DNA from: Bathymodiolus brooksi
Taxonomy: Eukaryota > Mollusca > Bivalvia > Mytilida > Modiolidae
Direction: 5' to 3'
Assembly (NCBI GenBank): GCA_963680875.1
Contig: OY804579.1
Span: forward strand, 56,743,718 to 56,807,717
Length of the DNA stretch: 64,000 nucleotides
Each line of letters starts with the position of its first letter. Position 1 is the stretch's first letter. Below are positions 1 through 11,600 of this stretch, piece by piece. Under the pieces are notes generated by a model. That model saw nothing but the letters and a program-made list of their open reading frames with translations. It was not told the origin of the DNA and made no database searches. A program made the position numbers and the translations under genes.

Positions 1-84
1 CGTAGTAGGTAACGTGCTTGGGGTGTGCTTGTCTCCCTACACGTTAAAGTAGTCTTTTGCAGATTTCAAAATAGAGTAGGCGCA

Positions 85-1090
85 TTGTAGCCACTACAAT
101 GGAATAATGTTCTATCCCTACCCAACTCTCCATACATTGTAGCCACTACAATGGAATAATGTTCTATCCCTACCAACTCTCCATACATTGTAGCCACTAC
201 AATGGAATAATGTTCTATCCCTACCAACTCTCCATACATTGTAGCCACTACAATGGAATAATGTTCTATCCCTACCAACTCTCCATACATTGTAGCCACT
301 ACAATGGAATAATGTTCTATCCCTACCAACTCTCAATACATTGTAGACACTACAATGGAATAATGTTCTATCCCTACCGAACTCTCCATACATTGTAGCC
401 ACTACAATGGAATAATGTTCTATCCCTACCCAACTCTCCATACATTGTAGCCACTACAATGGAATAATGTTCTATCCCTACCAACTCTCCATACATTGTA
501 GCCACTACAATGGAATAATGTTCTATCCCTACCAACTCTCCATACATTGTAGCCACTACAATAGAATAATGTTCTATCCCTACCCAACTCTCCATACATT
601 GTAGCCACTACAATGGAATAATGTTCTATCCCTACCCAACTCTCCATACATTGTAGCCACTACAATGGAATAATGTTCTATCCCTACCCAACTCTCCATA
701 CATTGTAGCCACTACAATGGAATAATGTTCTATCCCTACAAACTCTCCATACATTGTAGCCACTACAATGGAATAATGTTCTATCCCTACCCAACTCTCC
801 ATACATTGTAGCCACTACAATGGAATAATGTTCTATCCCTACCAACTCTCCATACATTGTAGCCACTACAATGGAATAATGTTCTATCCCTACCAACTCT
901 CCATACATTGTAGACACTACAATGGAATAATGTTCTATCCCTACCGAACTCTCCATACATTGTAGCCACTACAATGGAATAATGTTCTATCCCTACCGAA
1001 CTCTCCATACATTGTAGCCACTACAATGGAATAATGTTCTATCCCTACCCAACTCTCCATACACTGTAGCCACTACAATGGAACTCTCCA
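85..1090. repeat. Minisatellite, 51/52-bp unit, about 20 copies
   Basis: About 20 head-to-tail copies of a unit containing CATTGTAGCCACTACAATG, an 8-bp inverted repeat around CCA, followed by GAATAATGTTCTATCCCTACC. Units are 51 bp, or 52 bp with one extra C or G, so apparent coding frames change from unit to unit. Variants with GTAGACAC recur 11 units apart (near 350 and 913). Apparent peptides from it are repeat artefacts. Confidence 0.97.
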
Positions 1091-1289
1091 TATCTTTTAT
1101 AGTGCAAGCCAACAACAGTTTTCCCGGTTTCTACATTCATCAATCATTTCAGTTTTATGATATTGTTGTATTTCTTTTATTGCTGTTAATAGGGAAAACC
1201 ATTACATTTTCTTCATTAAAATCAACAATTACATTTGACATGGAGCATTACTGTACCATTGACACCTAAAGTGTCTACAATTTGAATTT

Positions 1290-1530
1290 GAATTTGCTAC
1301 ATGAGTAACACGACGAGTGCCACTAGGGGAGCAGAAACTGCTTATCCTCCCGGAACGCGCGAGTTCATCCCATGCTTTTCGTGGGGTTCGTGTTACTTAA
1401 TCTTTATTTTTCTGTGTAGTGTTTATTAATCAATGTCCCTTTTGTCCTTTTTCTTGTGGCCATTGTATTATCTGTTCTTCGATTTACGGATTCTGAGTAC
1501 TCTTTTGGTATCTTGACACTGTCTTTGTTC
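1290..1530 (-). repeat. Dispersed repeat family R1
   Basis: One of about 15 copies here of a ~220-bp repeat whose plus form starts GATACCAAAGGGGTAATC and ends near GGAGCAGGAACTGCTTACC. No coding capacity. Its class is unknown to me; I associate it with mussel genomes. Confidence 0.8.
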
Positions 1531-1969
1531 TCGTCTGAACAATAAGCAACAAACAAAAACATCAACCTTAAAGAAAAGTGTACTTTATCAGAAGAAGGTA
1601 TTAATATGAATCCATACTTACAATTTACAAAGCAAAGTACTACAGTATTAACAAATCACTGCACGAACCATGATGAATTTATTAAAAAAGATATTATTAG
1701 CAATCAGACGCTAACAAAATGGAGAATCACCACTTCACCGAAACACCATCTTATAGAGAAGCACTACGTTGTGACTGTTGATAATCAGATAAAAAGTTCC
1801 ACCGAACTATCGTAGACTGGTATAACAAACATTAGCAACAAAGCATTCAATTCAACACACATTCATAGCTCTTCATCTAAGAACCATTAGTTAGTCCATT
1901 AACTTCAACTAACGTTCATGCCGGTGCCCCATCATTTTCATAGCACCAAGCGAAGAGCGACATTAATTT

Positions 1970-2152
1970 GCATTGTGAGTTCGAACTCCATTCATGGCGA
2001 GGTATACTCGATACAACATTATGTGATAAGGTTTGTCAATTACTTGCGACAGGTCTGTGGTTTTCTCCAGGTACTCTGGTTTCCTCCACCAATAATACTG
2101 ACCATCACGGTATAATGGAAATATTGTTGAAAGTGGCGTTAAACACCATAAA
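1970..2152 (+). mobile_element. SINE family R3 copy
   Basis: B-box-like GAGTTCGAACTCC, then GATACAACATTATGTGATAA, a conserved middle (CTCCACCAATAA.ACTGACC) and tail ATTGTTGAAAGTGGCGTTAAAC. One of nine copies or fragments. The 5' tRNA-like head is degenerate. Confidence 0.75.
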
Positions 2153-2439
2153 CCAACCATTAATTTGAATGACATATTGTCGTGATGACAGAAACGATTT
2201 TCGGGTGATGTTTTTAAGTAATAAGTAAAACATATTTTTATTTTATATTTTCAAAACGGTATATTTGGCATTAATGTGTTTTGTCTTACATATTCCCCTT
2301 TGTAGGTCGAAAAAATTACTATTACTTATAAATAATTACTAATAATGTAGCACACGTTACAGCTATTCAATCCATTTCAACAAATGATCAAAAACATAGA
2401 GGTAAATAACTTCAAATAAGTAAAACATGTTTATTTTAA

Positions 2440-2585
2440 GTTGGTGCAGGAACTGCTAACCCTTCCGAAGCACCAGAGTTCACCCCCGGTTTTTACTAAG
2501 GTTCGTGTTGTTCGATCTTTAGTTTTCTGTGTAATGTTTTGTAGATCGTTGTTTGTTCTTTTGAGGGATCTTCAAGCTTTTCTTA
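2440..2585 (-). repeat. Dispersed repeat R1 copy
   Basis: GCAGGAACTGCTAACCCTTC through GTTCGTGTTGTTCGATCTTT to TCTTCAAGCTTTTCTTA; truncated relative to the 1290 copy. Confidence 0.7.
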
Positions 2586-2599
2586 AGCTGTAATTATAT

Positions 2600-4500
2600 T
2601 TTATAGAATATTTTTCAAGGTTCTGTGAAATTTATTGTTTTCCGATATTTGTTGAATATGAAATTAAGTTGATTTTATCTTTAAAAAATCGTAATGAATG
2701 GGACAATTTAAACCAAATCTTACTGGCATGGTGATTGGGTACTTAATTTCTGAATGGTTTCCATCGGACGCATACTCTATTCACGATAACTATTGTTACT
2801 AAAATATGTATTTCTTTAAATATGCAGAACTTCTTTCTTTTAAGATGGAAATTCTAAATAGTGTAGGTTCACGATAGACATTTACATAGTTATTATTCCA
2901 TGGTTCTCTCTGTCTATTTTTGCTGAATATGACAATTAGAGACTGACTATGACACAAGCCATTAAGAAATCATAAACAGTAGACAGGACTATTCATGTGG
3001 CTGTAGTTTACAAAGTTAAAGTTTTTGAAGCTGCTTGGACATTCAATATAGCTTCCAGGATCATTAATGCTATCTGAAATTTCAAAATTGGTCTTCAAAG
3101 AAACCGCTTAGAATTTCCTAGATTGTTCTCTACGAGGTCGATGCAAAATCAAAGATGGTCGCCACCACAGAACTTAGTATATATATATATAAACCATTTG
3201 ACATCGTTATCGAAGTTCCCGTACCAAGTCAGGTTTTTCTACGATATGTCTATTTGATTATGGAACTGTTCCATCAGCGTGATATTTTTTGTTTTTCATT
3301 TTATTAAACCAAATTATGCACAAATGATTGTCTATGTAAATCAGGTGATCAATACTGGCTCTTGAGAGCCTCTGGTTTGAATGGTAATATTATTAAAATC
3401 GTCTTTGTCACGCCGTACGTAGCGCGTAATTAACTATGTGTATTTTACAGAAACAAATGTGTGTGTCAAACTTATACATGGCAGTTCTATGTATGTCTTT
3501 ATTTTATATCCGTTTAATTTGTCACGAAAAAAGATTTTGAGATCACGTTAAAACTGTCATGTGATTAAAAATGAGAACATTATCATCTTGAAATGCATGT
3601 GATATCACCATTCAGACCAATTTCACTTGAATTGGAAAATAACATAAAAACGCCATATTTTTGTGTACTATAAATAGTTGCTGTCATGTTGCAAATTTGG
3701 AATCAAGAATTATAAAAAAAAATCAACAACACTCAACAAGCTTGTTAATAGGTATAAATCCCTTTTAGCTTTAATAATAGATATGTTACTTTAATTGTTT
3801 ACATTAAAAATGTCTTCAAATTGTTACAACAAATAAAATATAAATCAGTTGACATTGTGTTGGATACACTCTGTTTACAATCATCTGTTATATTACACCG
3901 CACCACCTAGTTCTAATAATAAAACCCTAAATGCTCGCTTACTCGCAAGGGTTATAACGGGATGCCATTACACGTAATGGAGCAGCCGCCGAGATTTTTT
4001 GCGCTCGCTTACAGAGTTTCTGACGCCTGCATTTATCAATAATAAGACATAACCTTTCCTTTTGTCCATTATTATAACAAGTTTTTATCACCTACCAGTA
4101 TTTTAGAATGTAATTCCCACAAAATAAAAATCCATGTTTACTTTTACTCTGAACGTTTTGAATTTCGTCATTAAGGCGTGAATGATTACATCAGCCGTCG
4201 CAAGCATCGTAGTAAGAAATACCATATTTAGAAAAGCTCCGCCTTCCGTAGTTTCCGGTTATGGAAAACGATCGATAAATTTGAACAAGGTTGTTGCTAC
4301 CTTTGAAAAGCATATATTTCTCAGCCAAACCGATTTAACAAGGACTGGGATCATCAGTAATAGTTATAATGAAATGTTTGAAGCGTAAATAGTGAGTTTT
4401 TATGTTTCAACTGCAACTTTTTTTTTGCTCCATTGTGACGAATGGGACCGCGTTGTAGCTCTGCCGAGACACAAGTTTGTCACAGGAGCTACATTATTGC
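2600..4500. other. No gene seen; AT-rich, downstream of the cyclase gene
   Basis: Contains a short (TA)n at 3178-3191, a degenerate reverse copy of repeat R5 near 3195-3300 (ACCAAGTCAGG, GGAACTGTTCC), and otherwise no coding, RNA or repeat signal I can support. Confidence 0.6.
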
Positions 4501-4513
4501 AGCTACGCACCAC

Positions 4514-4728
4514 CTAACATCTGACATAACCCAGTTAGTGGTAATTTCCAGATGAACTTTTGTATATGTATATTTGTTAAAAAAATATACCAATCAGAGA
4601 GCTTAACGTTTGCGACGCGATAATAACAAGGTCAAAAGGCGCTGTTATGATTATGTCAGCTGCATTTTCATTGGCTAATCATGAGTTGATCTGGACATGA
4701 CCTCTAATCGGGTTGTGTCAGATGTTAG
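4514..4728. mobile_element. MITE-like element with 19-bp terminal inverted repeats
   Basis: Left end CTAACATCTGACATAACCC and right end GGGTTGTGTCAGATGTTAG pair with one mismatch across 215 bp. No coding capacity and no convincing target-site duplication. Confidence 0.65.
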
Positions 4729-5211
4729 TAGAACGTAGCGTATTATACCAGTTGATTTTAACCAGATTGTGTTGAATATTTTGTGGGAAATAGATAAGAT
4801 AGGAAGCAAATTCCATTGGAAAAAAGCAATCAACATAGCAAATGTCCATGTTTTAGTACAAGATTGGACGGTTTAAATGACACAAAGTGTAAATAGGTAC
4901 AAAAAAACTTAATTGCTTGACCCCTACCAAAGAATAAAAAAAGCGGGAAACTCTAATGCAATAATTTATACATACAAAAGAAAATAGAATGGAATGTTCA
5001 TTAAAGTTGTATTAATTTCCATGTTTTTTTGCTGACACATATTTTATCATTAACATTTTAATAATGAATCAGTGCATTACTATGACAACCACAAAGCAGA
5101 ACAGAAACAAATACACAATATATACAAGATAATTATAATTCGGATTGTCGGACCATTTAAATTTTTTTTTTTTTTTACACTGTCACAAAATATATATACA
5201 ATGCAGAATGA

Positions 5212-5646
5212 TTATTCGTCTTCTATGTTTAGCGTCAGAGGTGCATGCTCGTAGCTAGGCGACAGTTTCTGTGAAGGTGCAATTAAGGGAGATAATTCGA
5301 ACGATTTTCCCATATCTAATGACGTATCAGCAGAACCATAATCTCTATCACGAAAATCAACATGTTTTGACGTCAAACTTGGAGAAGATTTATCTCCCTT
5401 CCAGTTATGTCTTAAACTACTTCCTCTGTGAATTGGAGAAGGCACAATTCCATTTTGTTTATAACAATCATCAGAAATTAAATTCGAATGCGAGGAATTT
5501 TGGTTTACAGATCCAATTCTTTCGTAGTTATTGTTCCTATAATTCAACCAGGTAGAATCCTGACCTTGTTCTGATTGTGAAATTCGTTTCATGCGACAAA
5601 CTTTGTCTTCGCCAGTCAACCAATATGTTAGAACTTCACCTTTTCC
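5212..5646 (-). CDS. RGC exon 19: end of cyclase domain, C-terminal tail and stop
   Basis: Acceptor ATTCTATACAG, phase 0; 144 codons then [17 protein letters not shown] closes the cyclase fold. The remaining ~130 residues are hydrophilic and Ser/Asn-rich, with no domain I recognise, ending in NIEDE. A possible ATTAAA polyadenylation signal lies at 5062-5057, followed by an AT-rich stretch; this is weak evidence for the transcript end. Confidence 0.93.
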   Translation of the reverse strand, partial: GKGEVLTYWLTGEDKVCRMKRISQSEQGQDSTWLNYRNNNYERIGSVNQNSSHSNLISDDCYKQNGIVPSPIHRGSSLRHNWKGDKSSPSLTSKHVDFRDRDYGSADTSLDMGKSFELSPLIAPSQKLSPSYEHAPLTLNIEDE

Positions 5647-8600
5647 CTGTATAGAATATAAAATAATCAAGGTTTAGGATGCATAGTGGACAATCCGCTT
5701 GATTTAAAATATTCACATTCACCAAATGTCTCTATGAAGATGACTGCATGAAACATATATTTGTCGAGGGAAGAAAGACCGTATAAAAATTAATAAAAAA
5801 AGAAGAAAATTACGAACAAAAAAATAATAAAAAGAAATGGAAATTTGAAAGAAATATAGTTATATGACTGTGAAATGTAGAACAACAATAAAAACGTAAA
5901 TATTTTGTTTGCGCGTGCACTGGTTTCCAACACATATTGTGTTGTATTTTTGTTTTGTTTTCCTTCGTCTTGTGTACATTAGGGACCGACCATTTAACTT
6001 GAAGGGGGGGGGGGGGGGGGGGGGGGTTATGGTTTTTTGTTTCGTTCAGAATTTTTTTTTCGAACAACACGAGAGTTAGAATATTGATTTCTTTTGTCGC
6101 GCAAAGCGCGAAATTTTTTTTCCAGATTTCAACATTAGGCTATATGACAAAAACTCTGAATCAGATTATTTTTTTTACCTCCACCAAAATCAGAATATTT
6201 TTTTCAGCAACATTGGGAATCAGAATATGTTTTTAGAAAAAAACCATAACCCCCCCCCCCCCCCCCCCCCACCCCATGGTCGTTCCCTTATGTTGCCAGT
6301 TTCTCTTGATTGTCCATTTTTGATTGGCCGTTCTGTAATCTCTAACGGTTATCCTTTACCTTAATTTGTATTTAAGTGTAATGTTGGATAGTCTCATGTG
6401 TATATAAATCCTGTTTTACTAATCTAACTTTATTAAATAATATATTTTGTTAGACAATAACTATAACAGATTACTAAATGAATCACTCTAAGCAGATGAC
6501 ATCACTGGAAAGTATCACTCCCTCAACAAATTTTACCTTCATAGAAACCAATCCTCTTTTTTCCAAGATATATCCACCAAGCTCATCGAGATATGTCTGA
6601 CATTGGGATGAACAATGGATTTTCAAAGCTGCAATAAAAAGCAAAAAATACCCTTTGATATCCTTATAGCCTTCCACAATTCTTAGACCATCTACCACCA
6701 TCAATAAGCTGTGTTCCCCGTGTAAAATTATAAAATGTTCTCCTTTCAATGGAGTTTTATTATATACTGCTTATACAAATGAGAGAATCACGACGTGTGT
6801 AATGCTTGCATATCATCCAGGTACTTCATTGGAAACACGTATGTACCACATACTCAATCAAGAGTATATCTTTAACAAAAATGCAGTGTATAAAACTGTT
6901 GAACTTACGTAACCGATTATAATTGCAGCAGAATAATGCAGTAGATCGCGAAATCACAGACCTTTCCTAGTAAAGTACTTTATTATTCGAAATACCCGTT
7001 GCATGTTAACTACAACGTTAACTTTATTACTAAACATATACTTACGTTGACCGTTGGATTCCATTCTAGAAGTTGTGTTAACAGTGTCACCAAATAAACA
7101 ATATCTTGGCATTTTAAGTCCAACAACTCCAGCAACACATGACCCAGAGTGTATGCCTATACGTAATTTAATCAAATCATCAGGTCTATGTCTAATTCTG
7201 AACTGTTTAATGGCGTTTAACAAGTGTAACGACATTGATGCTATTTCTCCAGCATGATTGATCCCGTTTCTTTTCGGAAGTCCACTAACTACCATGTAGG
7301 CATCGCCAATGGTTTCAACTTTATACACATCATAGCTTTCGATGATTGAGTCAAAGAGTGTATATAGGTCATTCAGTAAATTGACAACCTAAAACAAATA
7401 AGTTATAGTTAAAATTGTTCCTATGTAGAATATTATAAGGAGTGTGTCTAATTTAAAACTTCATGAGGGGCAGTCGTGGTTTTAATTGTATGGTTGTTGT
7501 ATTTACAACTGCACGTGGAATCAGTGCCTATCACCACTAAAGTGGTGAGTTGAAATCCCGCTCATGGCGAGGTGCAATCGATACAACATTATGTGATAAA
7601 GTTTTTCAGTGACTTGCGGCAGGACGGTGGTTTTCACCTGGTACTCCGCGTTCCTCCACCAATAAAACTGACCGCCACGAAATAACTGAAATATTGTTGA
7701 AAGTGACGTTAAACACTATAGCCATCTATAACTTCATACTATAGTATGCTATTTATCAATGTGTGTATTAATCTTTCGTTCGTTCCTTTTTTCTTGTGTA
7801 TTACATTTGTGTTTGTTGTGTTATTGTTTTAGTATCCGGATCTACCGTTTGTTCCGTTGTTGTTTTGATATTTCGATATCTCTTCTGATTAGAGTGAACT
7901 GTATCCGACTTCCTGATTGAAATGGTATCTATTATTCATGTTTTGCCTTTCGTTGCGTAACCGTTAAATATTAAACATATACATCGTATTGCATATTTTA
8001 TCATAAAAACGTAGATATCGAATTTAGTGGGTTTCTGGAGTAACCTTCATCAGGTAAGCTCAAGGTCAAACGATTGTAATAACCTTCATCAGGTAAGCTC
8101 AAGGTCAAACGATTGGAATAACCTTCATCAGGTAAGCTCAAAGTCAAACGATTGTAATAACCTTCATCAGGTAAGCTCAAGGTCAAACGATTGTAATAAC
8201 CTTCATCAGGTAAGCTCAAAGTCAAACGATTGTAATAACCTTCATCAGGTAAGCTCAAGGTCAAACGATTGTAATAACCTTCATCAGGTAAACTCAAAGT
8301 CAAACGATTGGAAATTCTCACATTTTAGAAGTCTTTGGAACCTACTAAGCGAAAGGGCCCAAACAGGATAGCCAAAATCAGCTAATATAGGTAAACAAGA
8401 ATGGTTTGTATAATATAGATTGTGATTAAAGCTTTTCATTATCATAATTCTTTTTTAATACCCCGTTTCAATAGTTCCGAATGATTTCTTATTAACATAT
8501 CATGAACTTTGGGTTATCTCTCTTTCACAGTTCAGTCTCCAAATAAAATGCTAAGCAAGCAAAGACACATGATTATCCATGTTGAGAGTCAGAATAATCT

Positions 8601-11600
8601 GTGGTAAATTGTACATAGAATTATTTCAGTGAAGTGCGTTTTCTAAATTGACTTTGTTGTCATCAATGATATATCTGCATAATATGTTACCGAACAACAT
8701 TCACTCCAAGTTCAAATATGGTTTTATATCAACCATACAAAATTTGACTGAAAGGGATAATATTATCAACGCTAGTTTCGTATTGTGAACATTTTATTAA
8801 GTATTTTCAAAGCAAGAGCGAAAACATGCTTGAAGTGCATATTAAACATACCGGTATTGTATTCTAATCTCTGTATTTAGAAAGAAAACAAAATTAGATG
8901 GACTGTCCTTCCATTATAGATATTTTAATTTAATTGTGTTAGTACACCAACATAATAACTAAAATCAAATAACTACTGAAGTTTAACGCGTGAAATAATG
9001 GAGCAGGAACTGCTTACCTTAAAGATCACCTGAAGTCAATCACAACTTATTGTGGGGGTCGTGTTGCTAAATCCCTTTTTTTGTTTAGTGTATTGTAGAT
9101 CATTATTTGTCTTTTTATATTTTTTCGCTTAGACATTGTATTGTCTGCCCATCGATTTACGACTGCTGATTATAACTTTGGTATCTTAAGAAGCTAATGA
9201 CCTAGTAAATTAACTACCTGTATTGGAGTACTTTCTGATGACATGGCAGTAAATCCACAAATATCACTAAAATATATCGTGACAGAATCAAACGATTCAG
9301 CCTCGACCTCCTTTCCCCTCTTTAGCTGTTCGGCTACAACCCTACAATAACAGCGTAATGTCTTCAAAAACATGTAATCTCACGAACCTACATTAACTAC
9401 TACCGTTCATCATAACGACGCCTTATTGATGAAGAGAATCTAAATTTCAATGCAATTTTACCTAAACATCATACTTGGTCAAAGAAAAATTGTCGGTTTA
9501 ATATACTCTTATCATTATGAAGATGGAAACCGCATTGGCAATGCAATGATTAGCATGCTCGCCACGAGCGTGGTAGATCATGGGCTCGAGCCATGGTTGG
9601 TTCAAACTAAAGACTGAAATATCGGTATTTGATATTTCCCCAACAAGACAAGCACGCAGTATTAACAAACAAGAGCAACGAGTGATTGGTTCGGAATCAG
9701 GATGTCCAAGTAAGCCGACATGTCTATCTGTGGACTGTTGTTTCAGTGTAAGCATCCAACACAGCGTGATGGTTTAGTACAAAGCGGACAATATCATCGT
9801 CTCATCGGAATGTAACTTTTTCTCGCCATGATATAGCTGAAAGATTGCACACTTGGCGTTATACATCAATCACTCACTCATGAAGATGAGTATTTCAGGA
9901 TTTCGCCCAGATAAATTGATAGTATGTGCTACTCCCAAAGATACAAGTTTACTGTAAGAAATATATTTTGGTTATTTTGTTCTGCTATAAATAATTAAAC
10001 ATTATCAATAGGGACCATATAAAATAACAGCATAAATACAAACATCAGCAATCATTGTATATACAACGGACTTTAAAATAAAAATTAAAAATAACTCTTG
10101 AATGGAGATACATTGAATATCATAATCCACTGGTAACAGAGGGAGCGGATCCGTTTACATATATATATATATATTATTTGTCCTTTTCACATGATTCACG
10201 TGTAGTCTGCTCTATAAACACTAACAATCATCGTAATTCTGATTCATTCATATTAATGAACAAATTGATGATAGCGATAATATAATTTCTGAAGTGATGA
10301 TAATAGTGTTGACATTTCGTAATATGAGTTGAGAAATTTGTCAGAAAAGATTCATGTTACTAAAATTGTCAGATAAGAGTAACAATTGGATCAAGTGTAA
10401 CTACATGCAACAAATAGTCTAATTTACGTTTTTATTGGATGACATTTTCCATTTTTTTTCTTATTTTATCTATTTTCATTTTATGTTTAATTGGTGTTGT
10501 TTTGTCTATCTGGAATGTAATTTTTCGTAATACCGGACAACATGTATTATACTGATCCCAAAACAACAAACTCGGCAATAAAAATGGATTAAGCAATATA
10601 AAATACTTGTCCGCAAAAAAAAAAAAGAAACCAACAAAATTTGGAGTACTTCTACTTTAGCGGACCCTAACCCTAACCCTTAACGCTAACCCTAACCCTT
10701 ACCCCAACCATTCTGTTGTCATATTCGCATGGTAACGAAATGAAAGGTTATATTTTTATGTGTCATGCGCGTTTTTTTAATTTTTTTTTTATAGATATTA
10801 CAATATCTGACTTCCGGGGTCCGCCAAAATAGATTCTACCCCAAAATTTAATTTCTCTCGTAAATTGCAACCAGAATAAATTGGTGACCAATCTAACGAA
10901 TCATTTCCTTGCACGTGTGATTAATGGATTATAATAAGAGTGAGCTTAGATACGACATAATCTAACAGAGACATTTTCATAACAAATTGGATACAAAGGA
11001 GAAAGTATAGTACTTTGGTAGCATCTGTTGAAGTAATTCTTCCGTCTTTTTCTTTTCTTCTATTAACTGGTCTGTCCTTTCTTCCACCAACACCTCTAAA
11101 TTACTAGCATATTTTTCCATTATAGCTATCATATTGTCGAAGATATTTGGCTTCCTTATGAAAAAAAACCCATACATGAATTTGTTTAACCGAATATGAA
11201 ATATATATATGATTGAACATTTAGTATAATTAAATAGGCAATATACGTAAGTTGTTGGAAAATATTAAATATATTTGTACGAGCTATAGAAACAGGCAGA
11301 AAAGCGAGCCTTTTCCATCCTGTATGACAGCGAGTGTAAATGGAGTATGTACGTATATTGTGTTTTTGGTGGGGTCCGTACGGCTAATTTTTTCTAGTTT
11401 TCTGTATTGCGTTTTCTTTTGGGTTATATTTGTCTTCGTTCTGTGACTTGTGCCTAATGTTGCATGTGTCTCTGGACTGCCAATTCGTTATTGCCCCTTC
11501 GGTTTTCACTAACGTTTAATGATAGCAAAATAGCAATGTTTTAACATTGTACGAGTTACATTCACCAAAACAAAACAAACAAAAAAAACAAAAAAAACAC

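Noticed and set aside
66..1008. Overlapping open frames with repeated 17-residue units
   Set aside because: They are translations of the 51/52-bp minisatellite and exist on both strands and in several frames.
8001..8371. Repeat-rich open frames of ~110 codons on both strands
   Set aside because: Product of the 39-bp (13-codon) R2-derived array, not a repeat protein.
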